From positions 62,001 to 126,000 of the forward strand of contig CAXBPC010000011.1 of NCBI GenBank assembly GCA_963977525.1: DNA of 64,000 nt. Direction: 5' to 3'. The position numbers and the translations under genes are program-made. This document shows, in pieces, positions 41,127 to 50,422 of this stretch. A model generated the notes under the pieces. The model made no database searches and had not been told where the DNA came from. It saw nothing but the letters and a program-made list of their open reading frames with translations. The stretch comes from Ancylomarina sp963977525. GTDB taxonomy: Bacteria > Bacteroidota > Bacteroidia > Bacteroidales > Marinifilaceae. Each line of letters starts with the position of its first letter. The first letter of the stretch is position 1.

Positions 41127-42941
41127 ATGCCACAATATATATTTTTCTCTGGTAAGGGTGGAGTCGGTAAAACAACCATGGCTGCAACGACAGCACTATA
41201 TCAATCAAGCAAAGGAAAAAAAACACTTTTGGTTTCCACCGATCCTGCAGGTAATCTGGGTGATATTTTTGATGTTAAAGTCGGTATAGAACCGGTTTTT
41301 GTAAGCGAGCATTTATCGCTGATTCAAATGAATTCAGATGCCATTACAGATGCCTACAAAAAAAGAATGCTGGAGCCTCTTGCTGCTATATTGGATGATT
41401 TGGCTCTGGAACAGCTCAAAGAAGAATTTAATGGAGGCTGCACAGTTGAGATTGCTACCTTCGATAAATTTACAGATTTCTTGAGTGATGAAACCTATGA
41501 GCTAATTATATTTGATACGGCACCAACAGGACACACGCTTCGTTTGATGACTTTGCCCAACGAATGGGACAAATATATTCAGAAAAGTTCGGAAGGAAGT
41601 GGTCAAACTTGTATTGGACCGGTTTCACAAATTGAAAACTCCAAGCAGAAATATGCTCACGCAGTTGAAGTGATGCAGGATGCAGAAAAAACACAGGTTT
41701 GTTTGGTGTGTCGTCCTGAAAAAACATCCGTTTACGAAACGCTTCGGGCAAAAGCAGAGCTTAGCAGAACAGGAATTCATAATTTTCATCTGATTATTAA
41801 CGGAGTATATCCTAAGGATGTGGTAAGTAGTGGTAAATTTAAGGTGATTGCCGACAATCAAAGTGCCTACATCCATAGACTAAAAGAGGAGGATTTTGTA
41901 AATATTTCTGAAGTTCCCTTGCAAGCTTCCGAGATAAAGGGAATAGAAAACATTAAACTTTTGGGGAGGATTACTTTTGAGCATCATGATGCTGTCGTTC
42001 AAAAGGAATTTGCATATCAAGGCGTATTTGAGGACTTTTCGTCGCCTAATGTATTAAATGATTTATTACACATAAAAAACCACAAGAGAGTTACGGTTCT
42101 TACCGGTAAAGGTGGGGTTGGAAAAACAGTTGCTGCTTGTTCTATTGCCATGCATTTATCCAAAAAAGGAAAAACGTTACTCTTTACGACTGATCCCGCA
42201 GCACATATCGGTCAGGTTTTGGATTGCCAGGTCAATCATATTCCAGCTGAGATAAGCAATAATTTATGGGCGGTGAATGTCGATCAAAAGGAAGCCGTGG
42301 AAGAATACCGTAAAAAAATCATGGATGATGCTAGAACGAATGATTACAGCATCGACGTATTGGCCTCCTTAGAGGAAGAGCTAGAGTCACCATGTACCGA
42401 GGAGATAGCAATTTTTGAGAAATTCGCTTCCATTTTAAATCAAGAAGAATGGGATTATTTCGTTTTGGATACCGCACCAACCGGTCATACATTACGCCTT
42501 TTAGAATTACCATTTGATTATAAAAAACAACTCGATCAGAAAATAGAGAAAGACACTTATGGTGTTAATAGCAGTATGGATACGCAGGGCAAATCTTCAA
42601 TTGAAAATCTAATTCAAAGACTCAAAGATCCGGAGGAAACCACCTTCCTGCTAATTGCCTATCCAGAGTTCACCCCGTTAAATGAAGGATTCCGTGCTAT
42701 GAAGGATTTGGAAAGAGTTGGTATTCCAGTTCAGGGTATTTTACTCAACCATATTTTTAATTCAGAGGATTGTAACAACAATTCATTTGCATTGCAGCGT
42801 TGGGAATTGCAACAAAATTATCTGAATAAAGCCAAGGATCTATTTCAAAACAAGCCCCTTTTCCGTGTTGAAATGCAGGCCAATGAAATTATAGGTATTA
42901 ATACAATTAATGAATTAACAAATAAAATATTTAACAATTAA
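41127..42941 (+). CDS. arsA: Arsenite-transporting ATPase ArsA
   Basis: 604 residues made of two homologous ATPase halves. P-loops: GKGGVGKTT at 9-17 and GKGGVGKTV at 327-335. Each half also has the DTAPTGHTLRL signal motif (about 131 and 451) and a Cys-containing segment (GGCTVEIATF; SPCTEEIAIF) where As(III) binds. ArsA powers arsenite export together with a membrane pump (ArsB or Acr3). Here the pump gene survives only as a fragment downstream, so ArsA is either dependent on a copy elsewhere or is itself on the way to loss. Confidence 0.94.
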   Translation: MPQYIFFSGKGGVGKTTMAATTALYQSSKGKKTLLVSTDPAGNLGDIFDVKVGIEPVFVSEHLSLIQMNSDAITDAYKKRMLEPLAAILDDLALEQLKEEFNGGCTVEIATFDKFTDFLSDETYELIIFDTAPTGHTLRLMTLPNEWDKYIQKSSEGSGQTCIGPVSQIENSKQKYAHAVEVMQDAEKTQVCLVCRPEKTSVYETLRAKAELSRTGIHNFHLIINGVYPKDVVSSGKFKVIADNQSAYIHRLKEEDFVNISEVPLQASEIKGIENIKLLGRITFEHHDAVVQKEFAYQGVFEDFSSPNVLNDLLHIKNHKRVTVLTGKGGVGKTVAACSIAMHLSKKGKTLLFTTDPAAHIGQVLDCQVNHIPAEISNNLWAVNVDQKEAVEEYRKKIMDDARTNDYSIDVLASLEEELESPCTEEIAIFEKFASILNQEEWDYFVLDTAPTGHTLRLLELPFDYKKQLDQKIEKDTYGVNSSMDTQGKSSIENLIQRLKDPEETTFLLIAYPEFTPLNEGFRAMKDLERVGIPVQGILLNHIFNSEDCNNNSFALQRWELQQNYLNKAKDLFQNKPLFRVEMQANEIIGINTINELTNKIFNN

Positions 42942-42944
42942 AAT

Positions 42945-42992
42945 ACGAAAGTTTTAATCTTAGGTACTGGTAATAACTGCTGTAGTCAAATG
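42945..42992 (+). pseudogene. arsC: arsC (arsenate reductase) 5' relic
   Basis: Starting four bases after the arsA stop, the frame reads T-KVLILGTGNNCCSQM, which aligns with the KVLILCTGNSCRSQM start of thioredoxin-dependent arsenate reductases. The start codon appears mutated to ACG, the catalytic Cys has become Gly and the phosphate-loop Arg has become Cys. Homology stops after this segment. Confidence 0.6.
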
Positions 42993-43080
42993 GATTTTTA
43001 CAGTCTTTATATGCCAACATTACCATTTGTTCAGTAGGAACTGAGGCATCAGGCAAATTAAATGCCAATGCGTTGATAGC

Positions 43081-43239
43081 AATAATTTTGAATTAGCTAT
43101 TGCGGTGGCAATTGCTATTTTTGGTATGAACTGAGGAGAAGCTTTTGCGGCTGTAATTGAATCATTGGTTGAAGTTCTGGTGATGATTGCTTTAGTGAAC
43201 GTGGTCTTTAAGTTTAAAACAAAATATTTTTGTGCTTAA
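43081..43239 (+). pseudogene. acr3 (arsenite efflux pump) 3' relic
   Basis: The frame from 43081 reads NNFELAIAVAIAIFGMN, a TGA stop at 43132, then GEAFAAVIESLVEVLVMIALVNVVFKFK, ending TAA at 43237. This matches the C-terminal end of Acr3-type arsenite permeases, whose usual text is FELAIAVAIAxFG and AAVIGPLVEVPV. The bulk of the gene is deleted. Confidence 0.7.
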
Positions 43240-43262
43240 AATTAAAGGCATCCAGAATATAT

Positions 43263-43290
43263 AAAAGAGAATCTTTCGGGATTCTCTTTT
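43263..43290 (+). terminator. Terminator of the (former) ars operon
   Basis: An 11-bp stem AAAAGAGAATC/GATTCTCTTTT, loop TTTCGG, then T-run, 24 bases after the acr3 relic stop. It was probably the original end of a longer ars operon. Confidence 0.8.
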
Positions 43291-43339
43291 TTTATGATTT
43301 TGTCTAGCCCTAGAATAGCCTTACACTCAAAGTCATGTT

Positions 43340-43600
43340 ATGGATAAAGAGGTTAAAGGTGAGTACGTTAAGCGAACTCAAAAAGACTACAGTATGTCTT
43401 TTAAATTGCAAATCGTTCAAGAAATTGAGCAATCAAGAGTTGAGGGAAGGAAAATGCTCTTGTCAGGGGAGATCTTGTCAACCACGAGTTGGTTATGGCA
43501 AGAAGTCAGCAGATATCATAGTAGTTACGGTAAACGAGCCACAAATAGAACCTGTGGAGGTCTCACAAAGTAACGAAGGGTTGAACGTTAGGTTGTCTTA
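43340..43600 (+). pseudogene. IS3 family transposase OrfA relic
   Basis: One frame reads GEYVKRTQKDYSMSFKLQIVQEIEQ, the start of an IS3-type OrfA helix-turn-helix; the match continues in another frame (KCSCQGRSCQPRVGYGKKSADI, corresponding to KYGIQGRSTVVxWLKKYG). It is thus frameshifted and point-mutated, and no OrfB follows. Confidence 0.55.
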
Positions 43601-43811
43601 AATTCAATAAGGAAGCTCTCATTTATTTGAGTCTAACCTTATTTTAAATATGCCCAGGGAATATGACTTTGAAGTTAATGAAGGATCACTTCTCAACATT
43701 CAATATTGGTGAGTTAACTAAATTTAAAATATAGCAGTTTAAACACCTTACTTGATGACTATTCTGGTTCGTCTCCGCATTTAGGATGAAGGCCTATGTG
43801 TTGATATTCGT

Positions 43812-44516
43812 TTATTTAATTAGTTGTTTGAAATAGGTAGGCGTATTCGCTTCAAAGGTCATTTCTTTATTCGTATGAGGATGTCTTATGCTTAATTTTG
43901 CTGAATGAAGGGCGAGGCGTTTGATTCCTACGCTCTTTTCGCCATAAACCTTGTCTCCAGCTACAGGACAACCGTGCTCATAAAAATGCACACGAATCTG
44001 GTTTTTTCGACCGGTATACAAATGAATATCAATTAAACTGAATCGTTCAGATTCTTTAATAACCTTATAGCCGGTTTTTGCAAACTTACCCTTTTCAGAA
44101 TTTCTAACCGAGAATACGCGATGAATACTATTCTCTGCCAAATAGGAAGTTATAATGCCTTCTTTCTCGCGCATTTTACCTTCTACTACTGCTACATATT
44201 TTTTGCTAAAGCTTTGCCATTCATCCTGAAGGAAAAATTTTGCTTTCTCAGTCTTTGCAAAAACCAGGACGCCAGATGTGTCTTTATCTAAACGATGTAC
44301 AATAAAGACTCTGTTTTTAGATTTAGCACTTCCTTTTTTCACGTACTGAGTCAATATGAAATAGGCTGTTTTTTCTCTTTCACGGGCACTAGCCATGGTC
44401 AAAAGTCCACTAACCTTATTTACGACAATAATATCCTGATCTTCGTAAAGAATAGTTAATCCTTTGGGTTGGTATTTACTCGATGGTTTTTTATTTTTCT
44501 TCTGAATCTCTTCCAT
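43812..44516 (-). CDS. RluA family pseudouridine synthase
   Basis: 234 residues from the ATG at 44516; six extra upstream codons would need a GTG start. The catalytic segment is VHRLDKDTSGVLVFAKT with the essential Asp, and the C-terminal GRKNQIRVHF and RLALHSAKL motifs are those of RluA-type enzymes. No S4 domain is present. It converts a uridine in rRNA or tRNA to pseudouridine; the exact site is not predictable. Stands alone. Confidence 0.9.
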   Translation of the reverse strand: MEEIQKKNKKPSSKYQPKGLTILYEDQDIIVVNKVSGLLTMASAREREKTAYFILTQYVKKGSAKSKNRVFIVHRLDKDTSGVLVFAKTEKAKFFLQDEWQSFSKKYVAVVEGKMREKEGIITSYLAENSIHRVFSVRNSEKGKFAKTGYKVIKESERFSLIDIHLYTGRKNQIRVHFYEHGCPVAGDKVYGEKSVGIKRLALHSAKLSIRHPHTNKEMTFEANTPTYFKQLIK

Positions 44517-45050
44517 ATATATAAATATAAGCACCCTGTTCGCATGTTTTGTCTCTTAAAAGAAGCAAGGGTGATTGGCTCGGATTGCTGTACTGTAGCA
44601 ATTGATTTTGCTTCGTTAATTATTTTGCAAAGATTGCTCTTTCATTTTGTTTTTACTCAAAAGGATTTCAAATAGTGTAAAAAAAAATGAGGAGAGGGAG
44701 GAAATGGAACTATTGGATCTTGCGAATAAGCATTTTAAGTTCAAATGTGTTTGATTTAGAGGAGGAGAACCTTTCTTGGTTTATACTAGACTTGTTGAAT
44801 TGCTAAAAAACTGATAAAAAATGCTGCCCCTATTTGTATATCTGGTTTTATATCAATGGGTTTTTGGTAAAATATTTGAAGGAATTGGCTTCGGACGATA
44901 CAAATGAAATTAAAGTCATAAAGTTATATGAACTTATTCTACAGAAGATTAAATCTAAATTGTCATTTTGGTATGAGATTTGCTAGTATACATAAAATAT
45001 TTAATATGTTTGTAAATCTAATCTACTGATACCTAACTAACACACTTGAG
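44517..45050. other. Gene-free region upstream of the MORN protein gene
   Basis: About 530 bases without a credible gene or repeat. The only supported signal is a promoter at 44979-45012. Confidence 0.5.
44979..45012 (+). promoter_or_regulatory. Predicted promoter of the MORN protein gene
   Basis: TTTG at 44979-44982 and TATGTTTG at 45005-45012 with a 22-base spacer, slightly longer than the Bacteroidota optimum. The start codon is 38 bases downstream. Confidence 0.45.
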
Positions 45051-45728
45051 ATGGAAAAAATGAAAATCTTGTTATCCGTACTATTTGTTTTAATTGGTTT
45101 TACTAGTGCAGTTGCACAAGAAAAGGCTAAAGTTTTACAACCAAATTTAGCTAAAATCTATCAAGGGGAAACTAAAAAAGGTTTGGCCCATGGTGAAGGT
45201 GAAGCTCAAGGGATTGACTCTTATATAGGAAACTTTAAAAAAGGTTACCCTCAGGGGAAAGGAACTTATACATGGAATAATGGTGATTTTTATATTGGTA
45301 ATTGGTACAAAGGACAACGCAATGGCGAAGGCGAATATCATACTAAGTTTGAAAATCGAGATACAATTTATGCGGGAATATGGAAAAAAGATAAGTATAT
45401 AGGTAAGAGGACGATTTTGCCTATGGTTACCTATAAATCAAGCGTTGATCGTTATCTTTTCAGAAGAATAGGAGAAGGTGAATTAATCACGATACATTTT
45501 AAGCAGAATGGCGGAACCAATACTTCTATTACAAGTTTAATAGTTGATGGAGATAGTGGGATAGAAGTAACGAAAGATAACTGTATTTGTTTTGAAAATT
45601 TTGTGGTTCCATTTAAATGCAGTCTTCGTTACACAACGGATAACAAGTTACAGGAAACATCTTACGAGGTTAGGTTTGATTTTGAAATAACCCAAATGGG
45701 AAACTGGGATTTAGTTTTAAACAATTAG
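45051..45728 (+). CDS. Exported MORN-repeat protein
   Basis: 225 residues. Signal peptide with cleavage after AVAQ (MKILLSVLFVLIGFTSAVAQ, the second Met being an equally likely start). Three or four classical MORN repeats follow (KGLAHGEGEAQG; KKGYPQGKGTYTWNNGDFYIGNW; KGQRNGEGEYHT), then a C-terminal beta domain (about 130-225) without recognised family. Periplasmic or surface role presumed. It differs from the MORN_2 lipoprotein at 31644 in repeat type and anchoring. Confidence 0.8.
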   Translation: MEKMKILLSVLFVLIGFTSAVAQEKAKVLQPNLAKIYQGETKKGLAHGEGEAQGIDSYIGNFKKGYPQGKGTYTWNNGDFYIGNWYKGQRNGEGEYHTKFENRDTIYAGIWKKDKYIGKRTILPMVTYKSSVDRYLFRRIGEGELITIHFKQNGGTNTSITSLIVDGDSGIEVTKDNCICFENFVVPFKCSLRYTTDNKLQETSYEVRFDFEITQMGNWDLVLNN

Positions 45729-45885
45729 GCAAGACTATTATTAATTAATATATTTCAGGCACGACATCTGGATTAAGTGTTAATAAAGCCTTAATAATAG
45801 ACCAAAAACTCTTTTTTTTATTTGTGATGCCAAATAAAAAGCTTTTCTTTGTGCAAAATTTATCAATTATTAAAAGATTTAAGTT

Positions 45886-46413
45886 ATGACTATTGCTAAA
45901 GATAAGGTTGTATCAGTTATATATGAGCTAAGAACTGAGCTTGAAGGTGAGATCGTTGAAAAAGCAGCTGCTGAAACTCCACTAGTTTTCCATTGTGGTG
46001 CAGGACAAATGTTAGAGAAATTTGAAGCTAACCTAATGGGATTATCTGTAGGTGCTGGTTTCGATTTCAAATTAGCTACTGAAGAGGCTTATGGTCTTGC
46101 TTCAGAAGAGGCTGTTATCGAATTGCCAAAGAACATTTTTGAAGTAAACGGTGAGTTTGATTCTGAAATGATCAAAGAAGGTAATGTTGTACCTATGCAA
46201 GATAGCTCAGGACGTCGTATGAACGGTATCGTTCTTGAACTTGGTGAAGCTACAATCAAGATGGACTTTAATCACCCATTAGCTGGTGACGATTTGTTCT
46301 TCAAAGGTGAAGTTATCGAGGTTCGTGAAGCGACTTCAGAAGAAATGGATGCTATTAAAGCTGAAGCTAACGGATGTGCTCCTGGTGGATGTGGCGGCGG
46401 ATGTTCTTGCTAA
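45886..46413 (+). CDS. slyD: FKBP-type peptidyl-prolyl isomerase, SlyD-like
   Basis: 175 residues: split FKBP fold with an IF (insert-in-flap) chaperone domain (about 75-130, starting EEAYGLASEEAVIELPK) characteristic of SlyD. The C-terminal tail NGCAPGGCGGGCSC offers four cysteines for metal binding, a short version of the His/Cys tail of E. coli SlyD. Cytosolic folding helper, possibly also a nickel or other metal carrier. Monocistronic with its own terminator. Confidence 0.9.
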   Translation: MTIAKDKVVSVIYELRTELEGEIVEKAAAETPLVFHCGAGQMLEKFEANLMGLSVGAGFDFKLATEEAYGLASEEAVIELPKNIFEVNGEFDSEMIKEGNVVPMQDSSGRRMNGIVLELGEATIKMDFNHPLAGDDLFFKGEVIEVREATSEEMDAIKAEANGCAPGGCGGGCSC

Positions 46414-46454
46414 TTCTTAAGAAAAAGAATAGAGTTTTTACTCTGTAAAGATAT

Positions 46455-46481
46455 AACCCGGAAGTCTATGACTTTCGGGTT
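46455..46481 (+). terminator. Terminator of slyD
   Basis: An 11-bp stem (one G-T wobble) AACCCGGAAGT/ACTTTCGGGTT with loop CTATG, then a T-rich stretch. Confidence 0.75.
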
Positions 46482-46563
46482 TCCTTTTGTCCCAAAATCA
46501 ATTGCCACTAATCTGAACTAGCAATTTATTGTATATTTAGACTTTATTTAAAAAAAGTAGGAT

Positions 46564-47877
46564 ATGACGAAGAAGAAAATGCCGCTATATGTAAAGATTT
46601 TAATTGGCATGGGACTTGGCGCAATTGCTGGTCTTTTGGCAGTTAAGCTTGGTTGGGATGAGTTTACTATGAATTGGATAAAACCTTGGGGAGCCATCTT
46701 TCTTAATCTTCTTAAATTGATTGCTGTGCCCTTGATTTTTGTCTCATTGGTTAAAGGTATCTCTAGCCTCTCAAATATATCTAAGCTTTCTCGAATTGGT
46801 TTTAAAACGATCTCTCTTTATGTGCTCTCAACTGTAATTGCTGTGAGTTCGGGATTGATCTTGGTCAACACCATTCAGCCTGGGAATACATTCCCTGAGG
46901 AGAAAAAAATTGAACTTCAAGAAAAATTCCATAGTACAGTTGATTTAAAAAAGGATCAGGCAGCTAAAGTTAAAGACGAATCGCCGCTTCAATTTTTTGT
47001 TGATATGGTTCCCTCCAACTTCTTCAAAGCAGCAAGTGATAATACTAAGATGTTACAGATAATCTTCTTTGCTATTCTTTTTGGCATTGCTATGGTCTTA
47101 TTAGAAAAGAAGCAAGTCGCTGTGGTTAAAGATTTTTTCGATGGGATAGATGCTATTATTCTTAAAGTGATTGATTTGATTATGGCTTTTGCGCCTTATG
47201 GTGTGTTTGCACTTATAGCAGGTTTGATTGTCGATTTCTCGGGAGATATTGATTTATTCGCAGCATTAGGTTTATATGCTGTAACAGTGATTCTAGGTTT
47301 ATTGGTAATGATCTTTATCATTTATCCTCTTTTTTTACATTTGTTTACACCTATCTCTTACCGCGACTTTTATAGAAAAATTAGTCCAGCTCAATTACTC
47401 GCTTTCTCAACCTCTTCTTCAGCAGCGACTCTTCCTGTTACGCTTGATAGAGCTGAGAACCATTTAGGCGTTGCCAACGAAGTAGCAAGCTTTGTTTTAC
47501 CTGTAGGGGTAACCATTAATATGGATGGAACAAGTTGTTATCAAGCCATAGCAGCAGTGTTTATCGCGCAAGTTTTTGGAGTGCCTTTAGATATTTACGA
47601 CCAACTATTGATTGTGATGACTGCCACTTTGGCTTCTATAGGAACACCAGGAATACCAGGTGGAAGTATCGTGATGTTGATCATTGTTCTCTCTTCGGTA
47701 GGTATACCTGTTGAAGGGCTTGCATTGATATTAGGTATAGATAGACCACTGGATATGTTGCGAACCGTTGTGAATGTAACAGGTGATACAACCGTCGCTG
47801 CAATCGTTGCTCAATCTGAAGGAAAATTGAACTACAATCCTAAATTGGTGCCACAAACTGTTGAGGTCAAAAAGTAA
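46564..47877 (+). CDS. Dicarboxylate/amino acid:cation symporter (DAACS)
   Basis: 437 residues with eight transmembrane segments and two re-entrant loops. Transport motifs: the serine-rich FSTSSSAATLPVTLDRA (about 280-296), NMDGTSCYQAIAAVFIAQ (about 320-337) and GTPGIPGGSIVML. These are the GltP/DctA/GltPh signatures. It probably imports glutamate, aspartate or C4-dicarboxylates with protons or sodium. The substrate is not resolved. Convergent with the his operon across a shared terminator. Confidence 0.92.
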   Translation: MTKKKMPLYVKILIGMGLGAIAGLLAVKLGWDEFTMNWIKPWGAIFLNLLKLIAVPLIFVSLVKGISSLSNISKLSRIGFKTISLYVLSTVIAVSSGLILVNTIQPGNTFPEEKKIELQEKFHSTVDLKKDQAAKVKDESPLQFFVDMVPSNFFKAASDNTKMLQIIFFAILFGIAMVLLEKKQVAVVKDFFDGIDAIILKVIDLIMAFAPYGVFALIAGLIVDFSGDIDLFAALGLYAVTVILGLLVMIFIIYPLFLHLFTPISYRDFYRKISPAQLLAFSTSSSAATLPVTLDRAENHLGVANEVASFVLPVGVTINMDGTSCYQAIAAVFIAQVFGVPLDIYDQLLIVMTATLASIGTPGIPGGSIVMLIIVLSSVGIPVEGLALILGIDRPLDMLRTVVNVTGDTTVAAIVAQSEGKLNYNPKLVPQTVEVKK

Positions 47878-47920
47878 GAAACGACCTATAAAAAGTCTAA
47901 ATTCAGGACTTTAAAAGTAT

Positions 47921-47969
47921 AAACCTGACAGAAGTGATCTACATTAAAGTAGGCAAATCTGTCAGGTTT
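47921..47969. terminator. Bidirectional terminator between the symporter and hisIE
   Basis: An 11-bp perfect stem AAACCTGACAG/CTGTCAGGTTT with a 27-base loop, T-rich on both sides. Confidence 0.65.
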
Positions 47970-47973
47970 TATA

Positions 47974-48591
47974 TTACTTGTGTCTTTGCGTTAAAAGCTC
48001 AACTACCTCTTCGAGCTTATAACCTTTAGCGGCTAAAAGAACGATGTAGTGGAACATTAAGTCAGCTGCCTCACCCATGAATAAATCTTTATTGTCGTCT
48101 TTGGCTTCAATGACTAATTCAACGGCTTCCTCTCCAACTTTCTGAGCAACTTTATTTATCCCCTTTTTAAACAAGCTTGCTGTGTATGATTTTTCGGATA
48201 GGTTATTCTTTCTTTCCTCAATAACATCCTGTAGTTGTAATAGGAAGTCAATATTCGCTCTTGAATTCTTCTCATCCCAGCACGTATCAGCACCTGTGTG
48301 ACAAACTGGTCCAACAGGATTAACCTTGATTAGTAAACTGTCCTGATCGCAATCTAAACTCATGCTGATGAAGTTTAGAAAGTTGCCACTGCTTTCTCCC
48401 TTTGTCCACAACCGTTCCTTACTACGTGAATAATAGCAAACACGTTTTTCTTCAAGAGTTTTTTCTAGCGATTCCTTGTTCATATAACCTAGCATCAAAA
48501 CCTTTTGAGTCTGAACATCCTGAATAATGGCTGGAACTAGTCCATTGCTTTTTTTGAAATTTATTTGGTTGATTAATTCTGTATAATTCAT
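47974..48591 (-). CDS. hisIE: Phosphoribosyl-AMP cyclohydrolase / phosphoribosyl-ATP pyrophosphatase
   Basis: 205 residues, bifunctional. The HisI half (1-115) has CYYSRSKERLWTKGESSGNFL and PVGPVCHTGADTCW with the zinc cysteines; the HisE half (about 120-205) has NKVAQKVGEEAVELVIEAKD. It catalyses steps two and three of histidine synthesis. Last gene of the operon, separated from hisF by 339 bases, an unusual break in an otherwise tight operon. Confidence 0.95.
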   Translation of the reverse strand: MNYTELINQINFKKSNGLVPAIIQDVQTQKVLMLGYMNKESLEKTLEEKRVCYYSRSKERLWTKGESSGNFLNFISMSLDCDQDSLLIKVNPVGPVCHTGADTCWDEKNSRANIDFLLQLQDVIEERKNNLSEKSYTASLFKKGINKVAQKVGEEAVELVIEAKDDNKDLFMGEAADLMFHYIVLLAAKGYKLEEVVELLTQRHK

Positions 48592-48930
48592 AATTGGTTT
48601 TGTATAATTTCCTTTTTTTGTATAAATGTGTTGTTGATAATTTTTATCAAAACAATCATGTTTCTCAAACGATCCCGATTGGCCTCTTTTTAAATTACTT
48701 TTGTTTTATTTAGAGCTTTAGTAAGACCGGGAAGTTGAGAACTTGTTCGAAAATCACCCGGCCGCACTTAAACTTTAGGTAAATAAGAAGGTTATTTTAA
48801 AAGCTGCCTTGATCTTTTTTGCTTCGTTTTTTGGATTAAGCCAAAAAATGAAGTGGGGTTTGGGGCAAGCCCCATTTTTAAAAATCTAGGATTCAAGTTT
48901 CAAATGAACTCCAGACGTTTGAGTTTTAAT
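48592..48930. other. Gap inside the his operon, between hisF and hisIE
   Basis: 339 bases without a gene. It contains an inverted repeat TTTTTTGG/CCAAAAAA (about 48822-48848) and a strong stem TGGGGC-AA-GCCCCA (about 48857-48872). These may be processing or partial termination signals between hisF and hisIE. The other his genes are 2-37 bases apart. Confidence 0.5.
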
Positions 48931-49686
48931 TTATAATCTGACAGGAATATTTTTTTCCTTTAAAAATTGCTTGAGTTCAGGGATTTCAATTTCCTTATAG
49001 TGAAAGACACTAGCTGCTAATGCCGCATCAGCTTTCCCTTTAACGAATGTGTCTGCAAAATCTTTCATACTTCCAGCACCACCCGAAGCAATTAGAGGAA
49101 TGCTAATCATTTGCGAAATTTCAGCAAGTGCTTCATTTGCAAAACCATTCTTTGTTCCATCGTGATTCATCGATGTAAATAGGATTTCGCCAGCACCACG
49201 TCTTTCAGCTTCCTTTAACCAATCGAAAAGCATAATACCTGTTGGAATTCGTCCACCGTTTAAATAAACTTCCCAACCTTTTTCAGTTTCTCGAGCATCT
49301 ACGGCTAAAACCACACATTGCGAGCCAAAACGATTGGCAAGTTCTGTAATCAATTCTGGATTTCTCACAGCAGATGAGTTAATAGCAATCTTATCGGCCC
49401 CAGCTTTTAGAACTTCGGCTACATCCTCGCAGCTACTGATTCCACCACCTACAGTAAAAGGAATATTGAGAACTTGAGCCACTTTCCCAACCATATCAAG
49501 CAGGGTTTTACGTTTTTCGTGAGTAGCCGTAATATCTAAAAACACCAATTCGTCAGCGCCTTGTTCTGCATATGCTTTAGCTAGCTCAACAGGATCGCCC
49601 GCATCTTTCAAGTCGACAAAATTGATGCCTTTTACGGTGCGCCCATCTTTAATATCCAAACAGGGGATTATACGTTTTGCTAGCAT
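48931..49686 (-). CDS. hisF: Imidazole glycerol phosphate synthase, cyclase subunit
   Basis: 251 residues, TIM barrel. Catalytic Asp11 in IIPCLDIKDGRTVKG and Asp130 in VLAVDARE are in place, with phosphate-binding motifs VGGGISS and ASGGAGSM. It forms the glutamine-dependent synthase with HisH, making IGP and AICAR. Start is two bases after the hisA stop. Confidence 0.97.
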   Translation of the reverse strand: MLAKRIIPCLDIKDGRTVKGINFVDLKDAGDPVELAKAYAEQGADELVFLDITATHEKRKTLLDMVGKVAQVLNIPFTVGGGISSCEDVAEVLKAGADKIAINSSAVRNPELITELANRFGSQCVVLAVDARETEKGWEVYLNGGRIPTGIMLFDWLKEAERRGAGEILFTSMNHDGTKNGFANEALAEISQMISIPLIASGGAGSMKDFADTFVKGKADAALAASVFHYKEIEIPELKQFLKEKNIPVRL

Positions 49687-49688
49687 GA

Positions 49689-50420
49689 CTATCTTATAAA
49701 TTCGTTAACTAAATCTTCAATCTTAATTCTGTCTTCGTAGATAGCCTTTCCAATGATAACCCCTGTACAATCAGTTTGATTTAGAGCTCTAACATCTTCG
49801 ATACATGATACGCCACCACTGGCAATAAGCTCAATTTCTGGGAATTGTTTTAGGATAGATTGATAAAGTTCAATTGCAGGTCCTTGTAACATCCCATCTT
49901 TAGAGATATCTGTGCAAATCACTCTTCTAATACCTTTTTTCAGATACTTTTCAAGAAAATCGAAGAGTTCAATACCTGAATCCTTTTCCCATCCTGATGT
50001 AGCAATAAAACCATTCTTAACATCGGCACCTAAGATGATTCGTTCTGGACCATATTTCTCAAGGCAAATGTCAAAAAGTTCAGGATTTGTAACGGCTAGA
50101 CTTCCTAGTGTAATTTGGTCAGCTCCCGATTTAAACGCTAAATCAATATCGACCTTTGATTTTAATCCACCACCAAAATCAATTTTCAGATTCGTGTTTT
50201 CACTTATTTTATTCAGAACAGGTGCATTACAAATGTGTTTTGATCTGGCCCCTTCCAAATCAACCAAGTGTAATAGTTTGATTCCAGCTTCTTCAAATGC
50301 TTTCGCCACTTTTAAAGGATTGGAATCGTATATAATTTTTGTATCGTAATCTCCTTTGCTTAATCGCACACATTGTCCTTCAATAGTATCGATAGCCGGA
50401 ATGATTTCTATATTTTTCAT
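49689..50420 (-). CDS. hisA: ProFAR isomerase
   Basis: 243 residues from the ATG at 50420, giving MKNIEIIPAIDTIEGQCVRL; a longer frame to 50492 would overlap hisH and add 24 non-homologous residues, so it is rejected. HisA TIM barrel with catalytic Asp in PAID and in TDISKDGM, and phosphate sites FGGGLKS and ASGGVSC. Fourth step of the pathway. The start is two bases after the hisH stop. Confidence 0.96.
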   Translation of the reverse strand: MKNIEIIPAIDTIEGQCVRLSKGDYDTKIIYDSNPLKVAKAFEEAGIKLLHLVDLEGARSKHICNAPVLNKISENTNLKIDFGGGLKSKVDIDLAFKSGADQITLGSLAVTNPELFDICLEKYGPERIILGADVKNGFIATSGWEKDSGIELFDFLEKYLKKGIRRVICTDISKDGMLQGPAIELYQSILKQFPEIELIASGGVSCIEDVRALNQTDCTGVIIGKAIYEDRIKIEDLVNEFIR

Positions 50421-50422
50421 CT

